Shown: positions 13,739 to 22,419 of the stretch, one piece after another
Position numbering within the stretch: the stretch's first letter is position 1
Layout: each line of letters starts with the position of its first letter
IMG/VR virus record: IMGVR_UViG_3300004806_000074
Location: 1-27,507 of that record
Reading direction: 5' to 3' (one strand)
Source: a virus
DNA: 27,507 nt
Position numbers and translations under genes: made by a program
Notes under the pieces: model-generated
The model's database searches: none
Seen by the model: the letters and a program-made list of their open reading frames with translations, nothing else
Told to the model about the DNA's origin: nothing

Positions 13739-15829
13739 ATGGCAACATTCAGCCGTCCCGGAGTCTATATCCAAGAGATGCCTTTACCTCAGGCAGTTGG
13801 ACAAGCAAACATTACTAACGCAGCAGGTGCGTTCGTTGGAGCCCTTGTTAAGGGACCAACAACACCTACTCTAGTAACCAACTGGACTGATTTCGTAAAG
13901 AACTTTGGAAATCTAAGTGACTCTTACCCAACAACTTGGGCTGCCTATAACTTTTTTGCTAATGGTGGCCGCCAGCTTTACGTACGTCGTGTAGCCTCAT
14001 CTACTGCTACAGCAGGTGCTGTTACATTTACAGACGGTACTGGAAGCACAACTACAGCTACTGTAACTGCAGCTTCTGCTTCAGGTACTTCAGGAAACTA
14101 CACGTTTACCTATACAGCGGCTAACACATTTACTGCTGGAACCCCAGTAGTAGTTACAGGTCTTCAAGGATCAGTAACCCTTACCGGTGCTACAGCTAGC
14201 GGTACAGGATCTGGAACAACAATCACATTTACAACTGCAAGCACTACTGGATTGTCAACAGGAACTGTAATTACCATTGCCGGTATTACAGGCGCAACTA
14301 CTGGTTCCTTTAACGGAACATTCACAATCACCACAGTAACTGCAAACACCAGCTTTGTAGTATCTCCAGGCTCAACCGTTGCAGGTACTGCAGTAGTCAC
14401 AAGTGCTACAGCACTCTATGGCTCAGCATTTAACTTGAGCGGAACAATTGCTACTGCTAACGGAACTCAGTTCACTGTAGCAAGCACAGCATCAACAGCA
14501 GATCGTTCTGTATCAGGTGCTTCTGGAACTGCAACAGTTACAATCGCTTCTAACAACGTCTTTACTCTTACTGCTAACAGCGTAGGTTCATGGTCGTCAA
14601 ACATCTCAGCTCAGGTATTGCCTGGCGGAGTAAGCACACGTTTTAACCTGAACATCTACACCACTGTAGTACAAAACGGAGTATCTTCTACCTCTTTGGC
14701 AGAAAGCTACAGAGACCTAAGCATGACCACCTCAGACAGGAACTATGTTGTCGCGGTTATCAATGCCTACTCTTCTCTTGTAACTGCAGCACTATCCTCT
14801 AACAATACTGTTAACGCTACAACACAGACTGCAGCGTACTTCCCAGCAATTGCTGCCACCTCTCCAACAGCACTCAGCGGCTATAGCGATGGCACAAACT
14901 TCTTGGGAATCTCATCGTTTGCTCGTTCAGACTATGCTGTCTGGTCTAGCTTTGATAGCATTGTTCAGCCTCTAGTTATCTATGCGGCAGATGCAGCATA
15001 CCTAGGAGCATCACTGTCATCTCAGGTACACGGAGACGCAGTAATCTATGCGGCAAGCCGTACAGATTGCTTTGCAATTATTGATACGCCAGCAGGTGAA
15101 GGCACAGCCTCTGCAGCCCAACAGCAAGTAAACACAATTCAATCCGTGTTTGGTTCTAGCACTACAGGAAATATTGCAGCTGCTTACTGGCCATGGTACA
15201 ACATCCCAGATGGAACTAAGGCAGTAGGCGCACTACGTCTTCAGGCTCCAGGCGCAGGTGTTGCAGGTCAATATCTAAACACAGATGCTGTACGCGGCGC
15301 TGCAAAGACCCCAGCTGGTTTGAGCAACCGACTAGCTCTAGCAGTATCTACAGAGCACTTGTTTACAAATGCTGAGCTTGATCAGATGAATAACCCGCCT
15401 AGCAACTCAAGCTACTCTGTAGTTAACCCGATTCGTCAGGTACCTGGAGCAGGTATTGTGATCATGGGTGGACGTACTCTAGATAACACACCAAACAACC
15501 GCTACATTAATATCCGCCGTTCTCTTATCTACATTGAGAACGCGTTGAATAACCTGACCTCTTTTGCACTCTTTGAGAACAACGATTCTGTTCTCTGGAA
15601 TAGGTTGGAGCTTGCCTGCGGTAACTTCTTGCGCAACTATTGGCAAGGCGGAAACCTACGCGGCACTACACCAGATCAGGCGTTCTACGTAAAGTGCGAC
15701 TCCACAACTACTAGCTTCTCCGATATTCAAAACGGACGAGTCAATATCCAAATCGGAGTTGCTCTACAATACCCAGCAGAGTTCGTTGTCATTACTATTG
15801 GACAACTTACAGGAAACGCTTCAGCGTAA
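13739..15829 (+). CDS. Contractile tail sheath protein
   Basis: A 696-residue sheath subunit. The N-terminus has the family opening RPGVYIQEMPLPQAVGQ (6-22) and TTWAAYNFFANGGRQLYVRRV (65-85). The C-terminal half has RYINIRRSLIYIENALNNLT and WQGGNLRGTTPDQAFYVKCD, with a final strand pair after it, both diagnostic of phage sheaths. The sheath assembles around the tube and contracts on infection. Between residues about 89 and 270 lies a Thr/Ala/Gly/Ser-rich insertion that is not part of the core sheath; it includes two copies of a beta module (106-150 and 151-225) similar to ones in the baseplate J protein. The core resumes at FTLTANSVGSWSSNI (276-290). TAAGGAG lies before the start. The tube gene follows after 14 bases. 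Confidence 0.95.
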   Translation: MATFSRPGVYIQEMPLPQAVGQANITNAAGAFVGALVKGPTTPTLVTNWTDFVKNFGNLSDSYPTTWAAYNFFANGGRQLYVRRVASSTATAGAVTFTDGTGSTTTATVTAASASGTSGNYTFTYTAANTFTAGTPVVVTGLQGSVTLTGATASGTGSGTTITFTTASTTGLSTGTVITIAGITGATTGSFNGTFTITTVTANTSFVVSPGSTVAGTAVVTSATALYGSAFNLSGTIATANGTQFTVASTASTADRSVSGASGTATVTIASNNVFTLTANSVGSWSSNISAQVLPGGVSTRFNLNIYTTVVQNGVSSTSLAESYRDLSMTTSDRNYVVAVINAYSSLVTAALSSNNTVNATTQTAAYFPAIAATSPTALSGYSDGTNFLGISSFARSDYAVWSSFDSIVQPLVIYAADAAYLGASLSSQVHGDAVIYAASRTDCFAIIDTPAGEGTASAAQQQVNTIQSVFGSSTTGNIAAAYWPWYNIPDGTKAVGALRLQAPGAGVAGQYLNTDAVRGAAKTPAGLSNRLALAVSTEHLFTNAELDQMNNPPSNSSYSVVNPIRQVPGAGIVIMGGRTLDNTPNNRYINIRRSLIYIENALNNLTSFALFENNDSVLWNRLELACGNFLRNYWQGGNLRGTTPDQAFYVKCDSTTTSFSDIQNGRVNIQIGVALQYPAEFVVITIGQLTGNASA

Positions 15830-15843
15830 GGAGATAGATAAAA

Positions 15844-16551
15844 ATGACAACATCAACAACACCTACACCGGGTGGATATCAAAACCCTCTAAGTACTTTA
15901 ATGTCGGATCCAGTCCGTAATTTTAAGTTCTTAGTTACATTTACACCTAATGACCTCACAAACTGGGGTGCATTATCTGGTGGATTTGGAACCATGGGAT
16001 TCGTTTCACTTACAGGTCTATCAGTATCAACAGAGTCTATCGCATACCGTGAAGGCGGATACAACACCAACGTGCATCAGATTCCCGGACAATCTTCTTT
16101 CACCCCACTTACTCTTTCAAAGGGAGTACTTATGGGCAATGATGGAAATGCTCTATGGATGAAGAGGTTGTTCTCGGTGATGACCCCTACAGCTGTAGCC
16201 GGGTACGGTATCGACTTCCGTTGCACAATCGATATCCAAGTGCTATCGCATCCAAACCCACTTGCTGCTACTGGGTCTGACTCATCTACTACAGTAGCAA
16301 ACGGAGTAGATCAACACACTGCTCTACGATTCCGCGTCTATAACGCTTGGATCACCTCCCTTGCCTACAGCAATCTGGATGCAGGTGGAAACACTTTGAT
16401 GGTAGAAGACATGACTATCGTTCATGAAGGCTTTGATGTAAGCTACGCTACCGGCTTGGCCGCTAGCTTGGGAGCACCAAAGTTCACCTCAAGTGGAGCA
16501 ACTAGCTCTACTGTTTCAGGTGGTGGCGGTAAAGGTCCTATCATCGCATAG
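15844..16551 (+). CDS. Tail tube protein (T4 gp19-like)
   Basis: A 235-residue protein of the T4 gp19 tube family. PVRNFKFLVTFTP (22-34), SLTGLSVSTESIAYREGGYN (55-74), HQIPGQSSFTPLTLSKGVLM (78-97) and the late VYNAWITSLAYSNLDAGGN and MVEDMTIVHEGFDVSY segments are the classic family order. It forms the inner tube through which DNA passes. The C-terminus has a Ser/Gly-rich tail (residues about 220-235) not typical of the core. GGAG lies before the ATG. The promoter-like box at 16554 begins just after its stop. Confidence 0.93.
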   Translation: MTTSTTPTPGGYQNPLSTLMSDPVRNFKFLVTFTPNDLTNWGALSGGFGTMGFVSLTGLSVSTESIAYREGGYNTNVHQIPGQSSFTPLTLSKGVLMGNDGNALWMKRLFSVMTPTAVAGYGIDFRCTIDIQVLSHPNPLAATGSDSSTTVANGVDQHTALRFRVYNAWITSLAYSNLDAGGNTLMVEDMTIVHEGFDVSYATGLAASLGAPKFTSSGATSSTVSGGGGKGPIIA

Positions 16552-16553
16552 TA

Positions 16554-16562
16554 TGCTAAACT
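16554..16562 (+). promoter_or_regulatory. Extended -10 promoter before the tail chaperone gene
   Basis: TGC-TAAACT, inside a 13-base string AGTATGCTAAACT shared exactly with the promoter at 6078-6090. Here the predicted start is near 16569, giving a leader of about 24 bases with AAGGA at 16581-16585, so this transcript is not leaderless. Confidence 0.45.
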
Positions 16563-16592
16563 AAGGGTAATCAATCACATAAGGAAAACAAC

Positions 16593-17399
16593 ATGACTAC
16601 AGATACATTTATAAATGCTACAAGTGATCCTAGCCTAGCTAACAAGCTAGCTGAAAAAGCAATGTCCGATACGGAGGCGGTTGTTACTACACCTAAAGTA
16701 CAGCTGCCTCCGGATCCAACCGTAGAGCTTCCTGGTGGACTTCATGACCCAATTCATGGACACATCACTACAGCTCAGGTAAGGGAATTGATCGGCTCAG
16801 ATGAGGAAGCCGTAACTAAGCTAAATGATATCGGCAAGGCACTTCTTCTAATCCTTGACAGAGCAACAGTAAAGCTTGGGGATGTAGAGCCAGAGAAAGA
16901 GATGCTAGACGCCCTTCTCTCAGGAGATAGGGAAGCCATGCTATTAAAGATCAGAATGATGACCTTTGGCTCAGACGTTAAGATGGGCCCGGGTAAATGC
17001 CCAAGCTGCGGTGAAGAACAGATCTGGGATATCGACCTAGTAAACGATGTTCCTGTAAAAATCCTAGAGGGCAGCAGAGAATTTACTATGCAATGTAAGG
17101 TTGGAGAGGTAGTAGTTAGCCTCCCTACGGGAGGTACCCAAAAAGAAATTATCAACTCTACCAATAAAACCTCAGCAGAAATAGATACAATTGTACTAAA
17201 GAGCTGCATTAAGTCTATTAACGGACTTCCAGTTTTTGGATTGGAAGCCATACGATCTCTAAGTATTAAAGATCGTAGAGACATTCTGCAGCAAATATCA
17301 GACCGCAACCCTGGACCACAACTCGGAGATGTTAAAAAAGCTTGTAGTGCCTGCGGCACGGAGGTACCGCTTCCGCTAACGTTAGCGGAGTTGTTTTAA
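16593..17399 (+). CDS. gp26-like / tail assembly chaperone protein, zero-frame product
   Basis: A 268-residue protein placed between tube and tape measure, the classic position of tail assembly chaperones. Helical segments (TTAQVRELIG, AVTKLNDIGKALLLILDRAT, MLDALLSGDREAMLLKIRMMTFG) lead to a split zinc site, CPSC (136-139) and CSAC (251-254). This resembles T4 gp26-type baseplate proteins, which carry a similar DRE-x-L-L-x-K-I-R and Cys knuckles. The final residues are PLTLAELF, ending at UUU-UAA-C. A +1 frameshift there would extend it by 49 residues (see 17398-17547). The gene follows a promoter-like box and AAGGA. Confidence 0.75.
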   Translation: MTTDTFINATSDPSLANKLAEKAMSDTEAVVTTPKVQLPPDPTVELPGGLHDPIHGHITTAQVRELIGSDEEAVTKLNDIGKALLLILDRATVKLGDVEPEKEMLDALLSGDREAMLLKIRMMTFGSDVKMGPGKCPSCGEEQIWDIDLVNDVPVKILEGSREFTMQCKVGEVVVSLPTGGTQKEIINSTNKTSAEIDTIVLKSCIKSINGLPVFGLEAIRSLSIKDRRDILQQISDRNPGPQLGDVKKACSACGTEVPLPLTLAELF

Positions 17400-17400
17400 C
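17372..17400 (+). other. Candidate programmed +1 frameshift site with upstream palindrome
   Basis: The zero frame ends GAG-TTG-TTT-TAA-C. GGAG (17387-17390) lies three bases before TTT. TTT can slip one base forward onto TTT (17395-17397) while the weak stop TAA-C waits, the same arrangement as the RF2 gene (SD, three bases, slippery codon, stop, C). An 18-base perfect palindrome, TCCGCTAACGTTAGCGGA (17372-17389), overlaps the SD and could fold as a hairpin. Confidence 0.65.
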
Positions 17401-17547
17401 GGCGAAATAAGCTATGAGTTCCTGCTAGATATGTATGACATATTAAGTCAAGGATATCCTGGATGGAACTTAGAAGACATACGATCTCTTAGCTTAAGAG
17501 AACGAGTCATATGGTTAGAGAAACTACGGAACAGAGCAAGGCGGTGA
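17398..17547 (+). CDS. +1-frame extension of the tail chaperone gene
   Basis: After the slip the frame reads NGEISYEFLLDMYDILSQGY, then PGWNLEDIRSLSLRERVIWL and EKLRNRARR before TGA (17545-17547): 49 codons with no stop. It has no good start of its own; the only in-frame ATG (17431) lacks a ribosome site. The segment LEDIRSLSLRER copies LEAIRSLSIKDR (217-228) of the zero-frame protein, which is strong support that this stretch is coding. The tape-measure gene starts five bases later. The full fusion would be 16593-17547, about 317 residues. A sequencing indel in the TTTT run is the alternative. Confidence 0.65.
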   Translation, partial: NGEISYEFLLDMYDILSQGYPGWNLEDIRSLSLRERVIWLEKLRNRARR

Positions 17548-17552
17548 TATAA

Positions 17553-20228
17553 ATGGCAATCGATAATATGCAGACACCTTCAGACGGAGAACCGTCTATT
17601 CCTGTCGTAAATACCGATGCGTTATTTGAAGACCTTCCTAAAGAAATGCTCCGCCTCTTTAAAGAGGTTGAAAAGTATGTAACCTCTATATCTAAAAAGT
17701 GGACCGACGCTCTTAAAGAGACTAGACAAGCTACTGGAGATTTATCTAAAAATACTCCTGGTTCAGGACGTCTAGGACTTGGATCATTTTCTACAACTGA
17801 AAAGGTTGGTCTTGGTCTAGGCCTAGCAACAATGGGCTATATGTCTGCCACCCCAAATACAATGGCAGCAGTTACTCAACGCATTGCTGCAGATAGCTAT
17901 GCTGGCTTAAGCGGAATGTCCTCCCGTCAGGCTATCATGCAGGCCAATAGGCTTGTAGGCGGCGGAGTAACCAGCGCTATGGGTCCAACCATGGCAGCTA
18001 TGAATCTCTTTTATCAAGGCGGCTATACTGCTAGCTCATTAAGCTCCAAGAATATTATGGGGTCTCTTGCTGGTTTGAGCGCCATGACTGGTATGACAAA
18101 CGAGCAGGCGGCATCTAGCGTTGCTGGAATTAACGGCATGAGCTTCTTGCGTATGGGTATTAGGGTACGTGACAATAACGGAAACCTAAGACCTATCGGT
18201 GACATTGTTAATGATGTATATAACTTCCTATACCGTGGCCAGAAGATTACAAAAGAGCAGGCAGCTCTTGTATATAACCCAGGAAGTAAGGGCTATCAAA
18301 CACTCTCTATGATTGCTGGAGGCGACTCCGGATTAATGCAGGCTCTTCAAGCAGGCGTAGTAGCTAGAGCGTCAGCTTCTTCTGGTACGCAATTTGCTAG
18401 TGCTATGTCTAGCCGTGATCCTAATCAGATGCTTAATATCATGGGCGTTGATCAAAGCAGCCCATTACGTAGAAACTTTAAGTTCCAGACTAGCCAAGCT
18501 AATGTTCTTCAAGCTACTGAGCAAGGATTAGTTGGCGGATACAACACTGCTTTAGATGTAGCAAGTGCTGCTAACAATGGCTTAGCTACATTTGCCAACC
18601 TTCTAGGACCAATCAATCAAGGTCTCATGACCTTAAAAGGAATACTTGAAACTCTTCCTGGTGCTGGAAATGTGGGAGGAACTATAAGCGGTGCTGCAGG
18701 GGCGGCAATAGGTCTTGGTAAAAACTACCTTCAATATAAGATGTTAGGTAGGCTTCTAGAAGGTGGCGGAGCAAGAGCTGCTGGAACAAGCCTGCTATCT
18801 AAAGGAAAAGGATTACTTGGCCGTATAGGTTCATGGCTTGGAAAAGAAGCACCTGTTATTGCAGAAGATGCGGCAATTATTGCTACCGGTGGTCCTTCTG
18901 ATCACGGAGGTACTGGCTCTGGAGGAGCTTCAGCTATCTCATTAAATGATAGTAAGGTGCACTACCCTATCTCTAGGAATGCCCCTATTACCCAAAACTT
19001 TGCACGCTCTGGACACACCGGCGTTGACTTTGGAATAAAGCTTAATAGCCCAGTATACGCATATGCGGACGGAATAGTTACCCACATAGGTAATGAGCCA
19101 ACTGGCTATGGTAACTGGATTGAAATCTCTCACCCAGAACTAGGCATTAAAACAAGGTACGGACACTTAAAAAGCATTAGTGTAACTAGAAAGCAAGTAG
19201 TTACTGAAGGTCAGATAATTGGTACCTCTGGTTCTACGGGTAGGTCTAAGGGCCCACACCTTCACTTTGAAGTGCTCGTAAATAATCAAAAGGTAGATCC
19301 AGAGAAATACCTTAATGCTACTAATAGCAGCGGAAAGAAGCTTAATTCTAAGTCTCTAGCTTCACGTCTACAGGAAGATACTTCAAATAGTTTAGCTGGT
19401 TTTAAGGCTAGACCTTTTAGGGCAAACAACGGTAAATGGGTTTTTCCAAGCTATAATGGATCTAAATCTGGAGCATACAACGCAGGCTTCATTGTTAACT
19501 CTGGTACTGGTACCGGCAATGCTGAAATAGTAAAGAACTTTTTAGTTGCTAATGGGCTTACTACTTCTGCAGGTATAGGTGTTGTAGGTAACTTACTTGT
19601 AGAGTCCGGGGTAAATCCAAATAACCCAGGAGACTACGGAACATACGACGCTAGAGGAAACTTCATACCAATGAGAAAAGGAACACCAGGTGGTCAATAT
19701 ACCTCTGGTGGAATTGCTCAATGGCATGCCAGCCGTTATGATCTACTTACTAAGTTTGCACAAAGTAGAAATCTAGATCCTCTAAACCTTACTACCCAAG
19801 AACAATTTATGATGGCAGAGTTAAAGCGCCCTCAATATGCTCAGCTATTTGCTCAGTTGAGAAACCCAAATACTACTGAACAAGCTGCTGCAGACATGTG
19901 GATGAGGCAGTATGAGAAGCCAAATTTAGGTTCAGACAATGGCGTGTCAAACTCTGCAAGTAGAGCTGCCGCTGGACTTGCTGCATTTAAGACTGCTCAA
20001 GGCGGACCAACAGATCATGGAAACATGGCTACGGTTGCACACATCGGAGGCTCCTACTCATCTGGAGGATCTGCCACCCTTAATAGCAGAAAAGATGTAC
20101 ACATTAATTTAAACATGAAAGTATATATTGCTAATGCTAGCGTTCAACAAACTGAAGCACTAGTCAATGCTGTTAGCCAAAAACTTAAGAATAGTGAGGC
20201 TCTTAAGATGATTGCGAGCTCCTTATAA
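17553..20228 (+). CDS. Tape measure protein with M23 peptidase and tail lysozyme domains
   Basis: An 891-residue protein. The N-terminal half is helical and Ala/Gly/Met-rich, as in tape measures, with hydrophobic segments (VGLGLGLATMGYM; ISGAAGAAIGLGKNYL). Residues about 470-590 are an M23 endopeptidase: H488-x3-D492 (HTGVDFG), then YGHLKSI, and H569-L-H571 (GPHLHFEV), the zinc ligands. Residues about 650-800 match the phage tail lysozyme domain: VVGNLLVESGVNP with probable catalytic E684, GIAQWHASRYDLL, EQFMMAELKR, and AADMWMRQYEKP. Both activities would cut peptidoglycan while the tail penetrates. It follows the chaperone gene and overlaps the next gene by one base, as expected for a tape measure. 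The C-terminal end holds short beta strands (DVHINLNMKVYI). Confidence 0.85.
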   Translation: MAIDNMQTPSDGEPSIPVVNTDALFEDLPKEMLRLFKEVEKYVTSISKKWTDALKETRQATGDLSKNTPGSGRLGLGSFSTTEKVGLGLGLATMGYMSATPNTMAAVTQRIAADSYAGLSGMSSRQAIMQANRLVGGGVTSAMGPTMAAMNLFYQGGYTASSLSSKNIMGSLAGLSAMTGMTNEQAASSVAGINGMSFLRMGIRVRDNNGNLRPIGDIVNDVYNFLYRGQKITKEQAALVYNPGSKGYQTLSMIAGGDSGLMQALQAGVVARASASSGTQFASAMSSRDPNQMLNIMGVDQSSPLRRNFKFQTSQANVLQATEQGLVGGYNTALDVASAANNGLATFANLLGPINQGLMTLKGILETLPGAGNVGGTISGAAGAAIGLGKNYLQYKMLGRLLEGGGARAAGTSLLSKGKGLLGRIGSWLGKEAPVIAEDAAIIATGGPSDHGGTGSGGASAISLNDSKVHYPISRNAPITQNFARSGHTGVDFGIKLNSPVYAYADGIVTHIGNEPTGYGNWIEISHPELGIKTRYGHLKSISVTRKQVVTEGQIIGTSGSTGRSKGPHLHFEVLVNNQKVDPEKYLNATNSSGKKLNSKSLASRLQEDTSNSLAGFKARPFRANNGKWVFPSYNGSKSGAYNAGFIVNSGTGTGNAEIVKNFLVANGLTTSAGIGVVGNLLVESGVNPNNPGDYGTYDARGNFIPMRKGTPGGQYTSGGIAQWHASRYDLLTKFAQSRNLDPLNLTTQEQFMMAELKRPQYAQLFAQLRNPNTTEQAAADMWMRQYEKPNLGSDNGVSNSASRAAAGLAAFKTAQGGPTDHGNMATVAHIGGSYSSGGSATLNSRKDVHINLNMKVYIANASVQQTEALVNAVSQKLKNSEALKMIASSL

Positions 20229-22129
20229 TGGCAAACTATTACTATGCAACAGTACGCGTATATACTACCACTAGTAGCGGAAGCCCAACTACATGCTACA
20301 ATAATAAGTTAGAAACAAATAGCATTATAGTAGCTGCTACTGGAAATATTATATGGTACGTCGTAGATGTGTACAAGTCTAGTTTATCTACTTTTAGCGC
20401 ATGGGCAGCAGCGTATAACTCTGCGAATGGAACCTTAGACGGAACCCTTGTACCTTATACACAAAAGTCAGTAACTATTAACCTTAATACAACTGATCAG
20501 TATATCCTTATTGATCAACTTAATAACACTTGGCTTTCTGCTAATGGTTGGCTTGGACAAAGTTGGAGCAATCCAGGACCTACTCTCAATAAACCTTATC
20601 TAGTTGGTTCTGGAAACGGTGGGTCAAGTTTAACAGCAATTGACTATATAAACAGTCACATCATATTCCCAGTCACCCATAAAGGTGGGGCAGAAGGCGG
20701 TAACGGCCCATACACTTGTACCCCAACTTTTACTATTAGGCAAACAGATCCTCAAAATGGCAATGGTGGCGCCGCCATGCAAGTAAGCGGAGTTATTTAT
20801 CTTGGACAAAAACCATCTACTGCTGGAGACTTGACCACCACATCTTCTCCAACTATTGGGTTTAGTACCAATGTCGCTCAGCCTACTTTCCCAGCAACAA
20901 TTATTCAAAATCAATTTGCTCAATTTATTAGACCTACCCAAAGCTTTTGGTATAAATGTATAAATAAATGGTATGTTGCAATGTATGATAGTCATGCAGG
21001 AGTTACAACAACATATTCATTTAATGAGGATGGTTCAGGTAAAACACAGCTAATAAGCGGACTGCCCGGTAACACTCCTGCACTAAAATCTGACTGGAGT
21101 AAGAAGAACCTTGCACTTATAACAGCAGCTATAGCAGACCTAAGCTGTACAGGTCCAGCTGCTTTAGCTAATCCTGGTGGAAGTAATGGGCTGGTAACTA
21201 CCTATTTGCCTACAGTTCCTCCAACAGATCAAGACAGGTATAACCCGCCTCCACATGTATCTTCAAGAGGAGTATCTTTTGGAGAACGTATTGCTGCAAA
21301 AAATGCAAGTGGACAGACCCTACCAGCAAGTGCGGTTACAGATATATTTACCCAGGTTCAAACTCAAAACATAGAACGTGGCCGTATAATCCAGGACGCA
21401 AGTAGCGCAGCAGTTTTGAACTCAAACTTTGACAAGATCAATCTACCTAGCCCTAAGAGTCTTTGGGGATTTAGGTTTATGTACAACCCAACAGGTTACT
21501 CATACACAACTTCGTCTAACAACTCTGTTGACTGGACGTTGGGAAGTAAAGATCCAGCTACTCTTATGGCTGGAAATCAGATCGTTACTTTACAGCTATA
21601 TTTAAACCGCATAGCAGATCTCTCTTATCTTAGAGATTACACGGCAGACCCTAACTCTGTACCGCCGCTATCCTCATCCTATATATCTCCGGATGGAAGT
21701 GGAGGCATCTCTCCAGAAGCTGTGGACGGTATTCTACATAGAGGTACTGAGTACGATATTGAGTTCCTGTATAGAGTTCTTAATGGCGATCCTTTAGAGA
21801 ACCCACTACTGTTTGGAGGCGATTACCAAAGTAGAGGTTATACCGCAGACTTTGGGTATACGACTGCAACTCCTTGTTGGCTATATCTAAGCGATAACAT
21901 CAGGTACTTTGGTAGCGTTACAAGCCTAACAGTTAATCACGCAATGTTCGATATGAACATGGTGCCTATGTTCTCTACTGTGGATATCTCATTTACCCGT
22001 TACCCAGCGCTGTGGACTGATAAGGCAGCTAATAGTAATGGTCTTACATATGCATCAAGCATTCAAGCTCTACAGTCGTCTCTGAACCCAACTCCTGTTG
22101 CTGGAACAGGAAAAGCTCCTACAACGTAA
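20228..22129 (+). CDS. Large baseplate/hub-adaptor protein with CIS-tube-like C-terminus
   Basis: A 633-residue protein, starting by a one-base overlap with the tape measure gene. The N-terminal half (YYYATVRVYTTTSSGSP, LNTTDQYILIDQLNNTW) is beta-rich with a few Cys and no known motif. The C-terminal part has LWGFRFMYNPTGYSYTT (about 417-433), QIVTLQLYLNRIADLSYL (about 455-472), EYDIEFLYRVLN, and VTSLTVNHAMFDMNMVPMFS followed by VDISFTRYP. This pattern (FMYNPTGY opening, late SLTVNH segment) resembles the CIS-tube/gp53-adjacent hub proteins that sit just before a LysM protein in contractile systems. It probably connects tube and baseplate. The N-terminal half may be lineage-specific. Confidence 0.55.
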   Translation: MANYYYATVRVYTTTSSGSPTTCYNNKLETNSIIVAATGNIIWYVVDVYKSSLSTFSAWAAAYNSANGTLDGTLVPYTQKSVTINLNTTDQYILIDQLNNTWLSANGWLGQSWSNPGPTLNKPYLVGSGNGGSSLTAIDYINSHIIFPVTHKGGAEGGNGPYTCTPTFTIRQTDPQNGNGGAAMQVSGVIYLGQKPSTAGDLTTTSSPTIGFSTNVAQPTFPATIIQNQFAQFIRPTQSFWYKCINKWYVAMYDSHAGVTTTYSFNEDGSGKTQLISGLPGNTPALKSDWSKKNLALITAAIADLSCTGPAALANPGGSNGLVTTYLPTVPPTDQDRYNPPPHVSSRGVSFGERIAAKNASGQTLPASAVTDIFTQVQTQNIERGRIIQDASSAAVLNSNFDKINLPSPKSLWGFRFMYNPTGYSYTTSSNNSVDWTLGSKDPATLMAGNQIVTLQLYLNRIADLSYLRDYTADPNSVPPLSSSYISPDGSGGISPEAVDGILHRGTEYDIEFLYRVLNGDPLENPLLFGGDYQSRGYTADFGYTTATPCWLYLSDNIRYFGSVTSLTVNHAMFDMNMVPMFSTVDISFTRYPALWTDKAANSNGLTYASSIQALQSSLNPTPVAGTGKAPTT

Positions 22130-22137
22130 GGATCATA

Positions 22138-22419
22138 ATGATTGAGCGTGTATCTAGATACTATAACGGTCCTCTTGCACAGACTGTAGACAAGACAACC
22201 GGACAGTACGTTATTTCCGTATTCAGGAAATTTCCTACAAGCAAGGTAGTTCGGTACATTATGTACACGTGGAAAGATGGAGACAACCTATCTACTATTG
22301 CTGAGCACTATGGCTCTGGGGCAAAGTATTGGTGGGAAATCATGGAGATAAATCCAGAGATACTGGACCCTTTCTATATCAAACCTGGAACTGTTTTGAG
22401 GGTTCCATATGGAAATTAA
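22138..22419 (+). CDS. LysM-domain baseplate protein (gp53/gpX-like)
   Basis: A 93-residue protein with a C-terminal LysM motif: YTWKDGDNLSTIAEHYGSGAK (43-63), YWWEIMEINPEILDPFYIKPG (64-84), and TVLRVPYGN. Tail proteins with a LysM bound to the hub are standard between the tube-adaptor gene and the hub in contractile tails (T4 gp53, P2 gpX family). The 40-residue N-terminal part is family-specific. AAGGATC precedes the ATG. It overlaps the hub gene by 11 bases. Confidence 0.8.
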   Translation: MIERVSRYYNGPLAQTVDKTTGQYVISVFRKFPTSKVVRYIMYTWKDGDNLSTIAEHYGSGAKYWWEIMEINPEILDPFYIKPGTVLRVPYGN

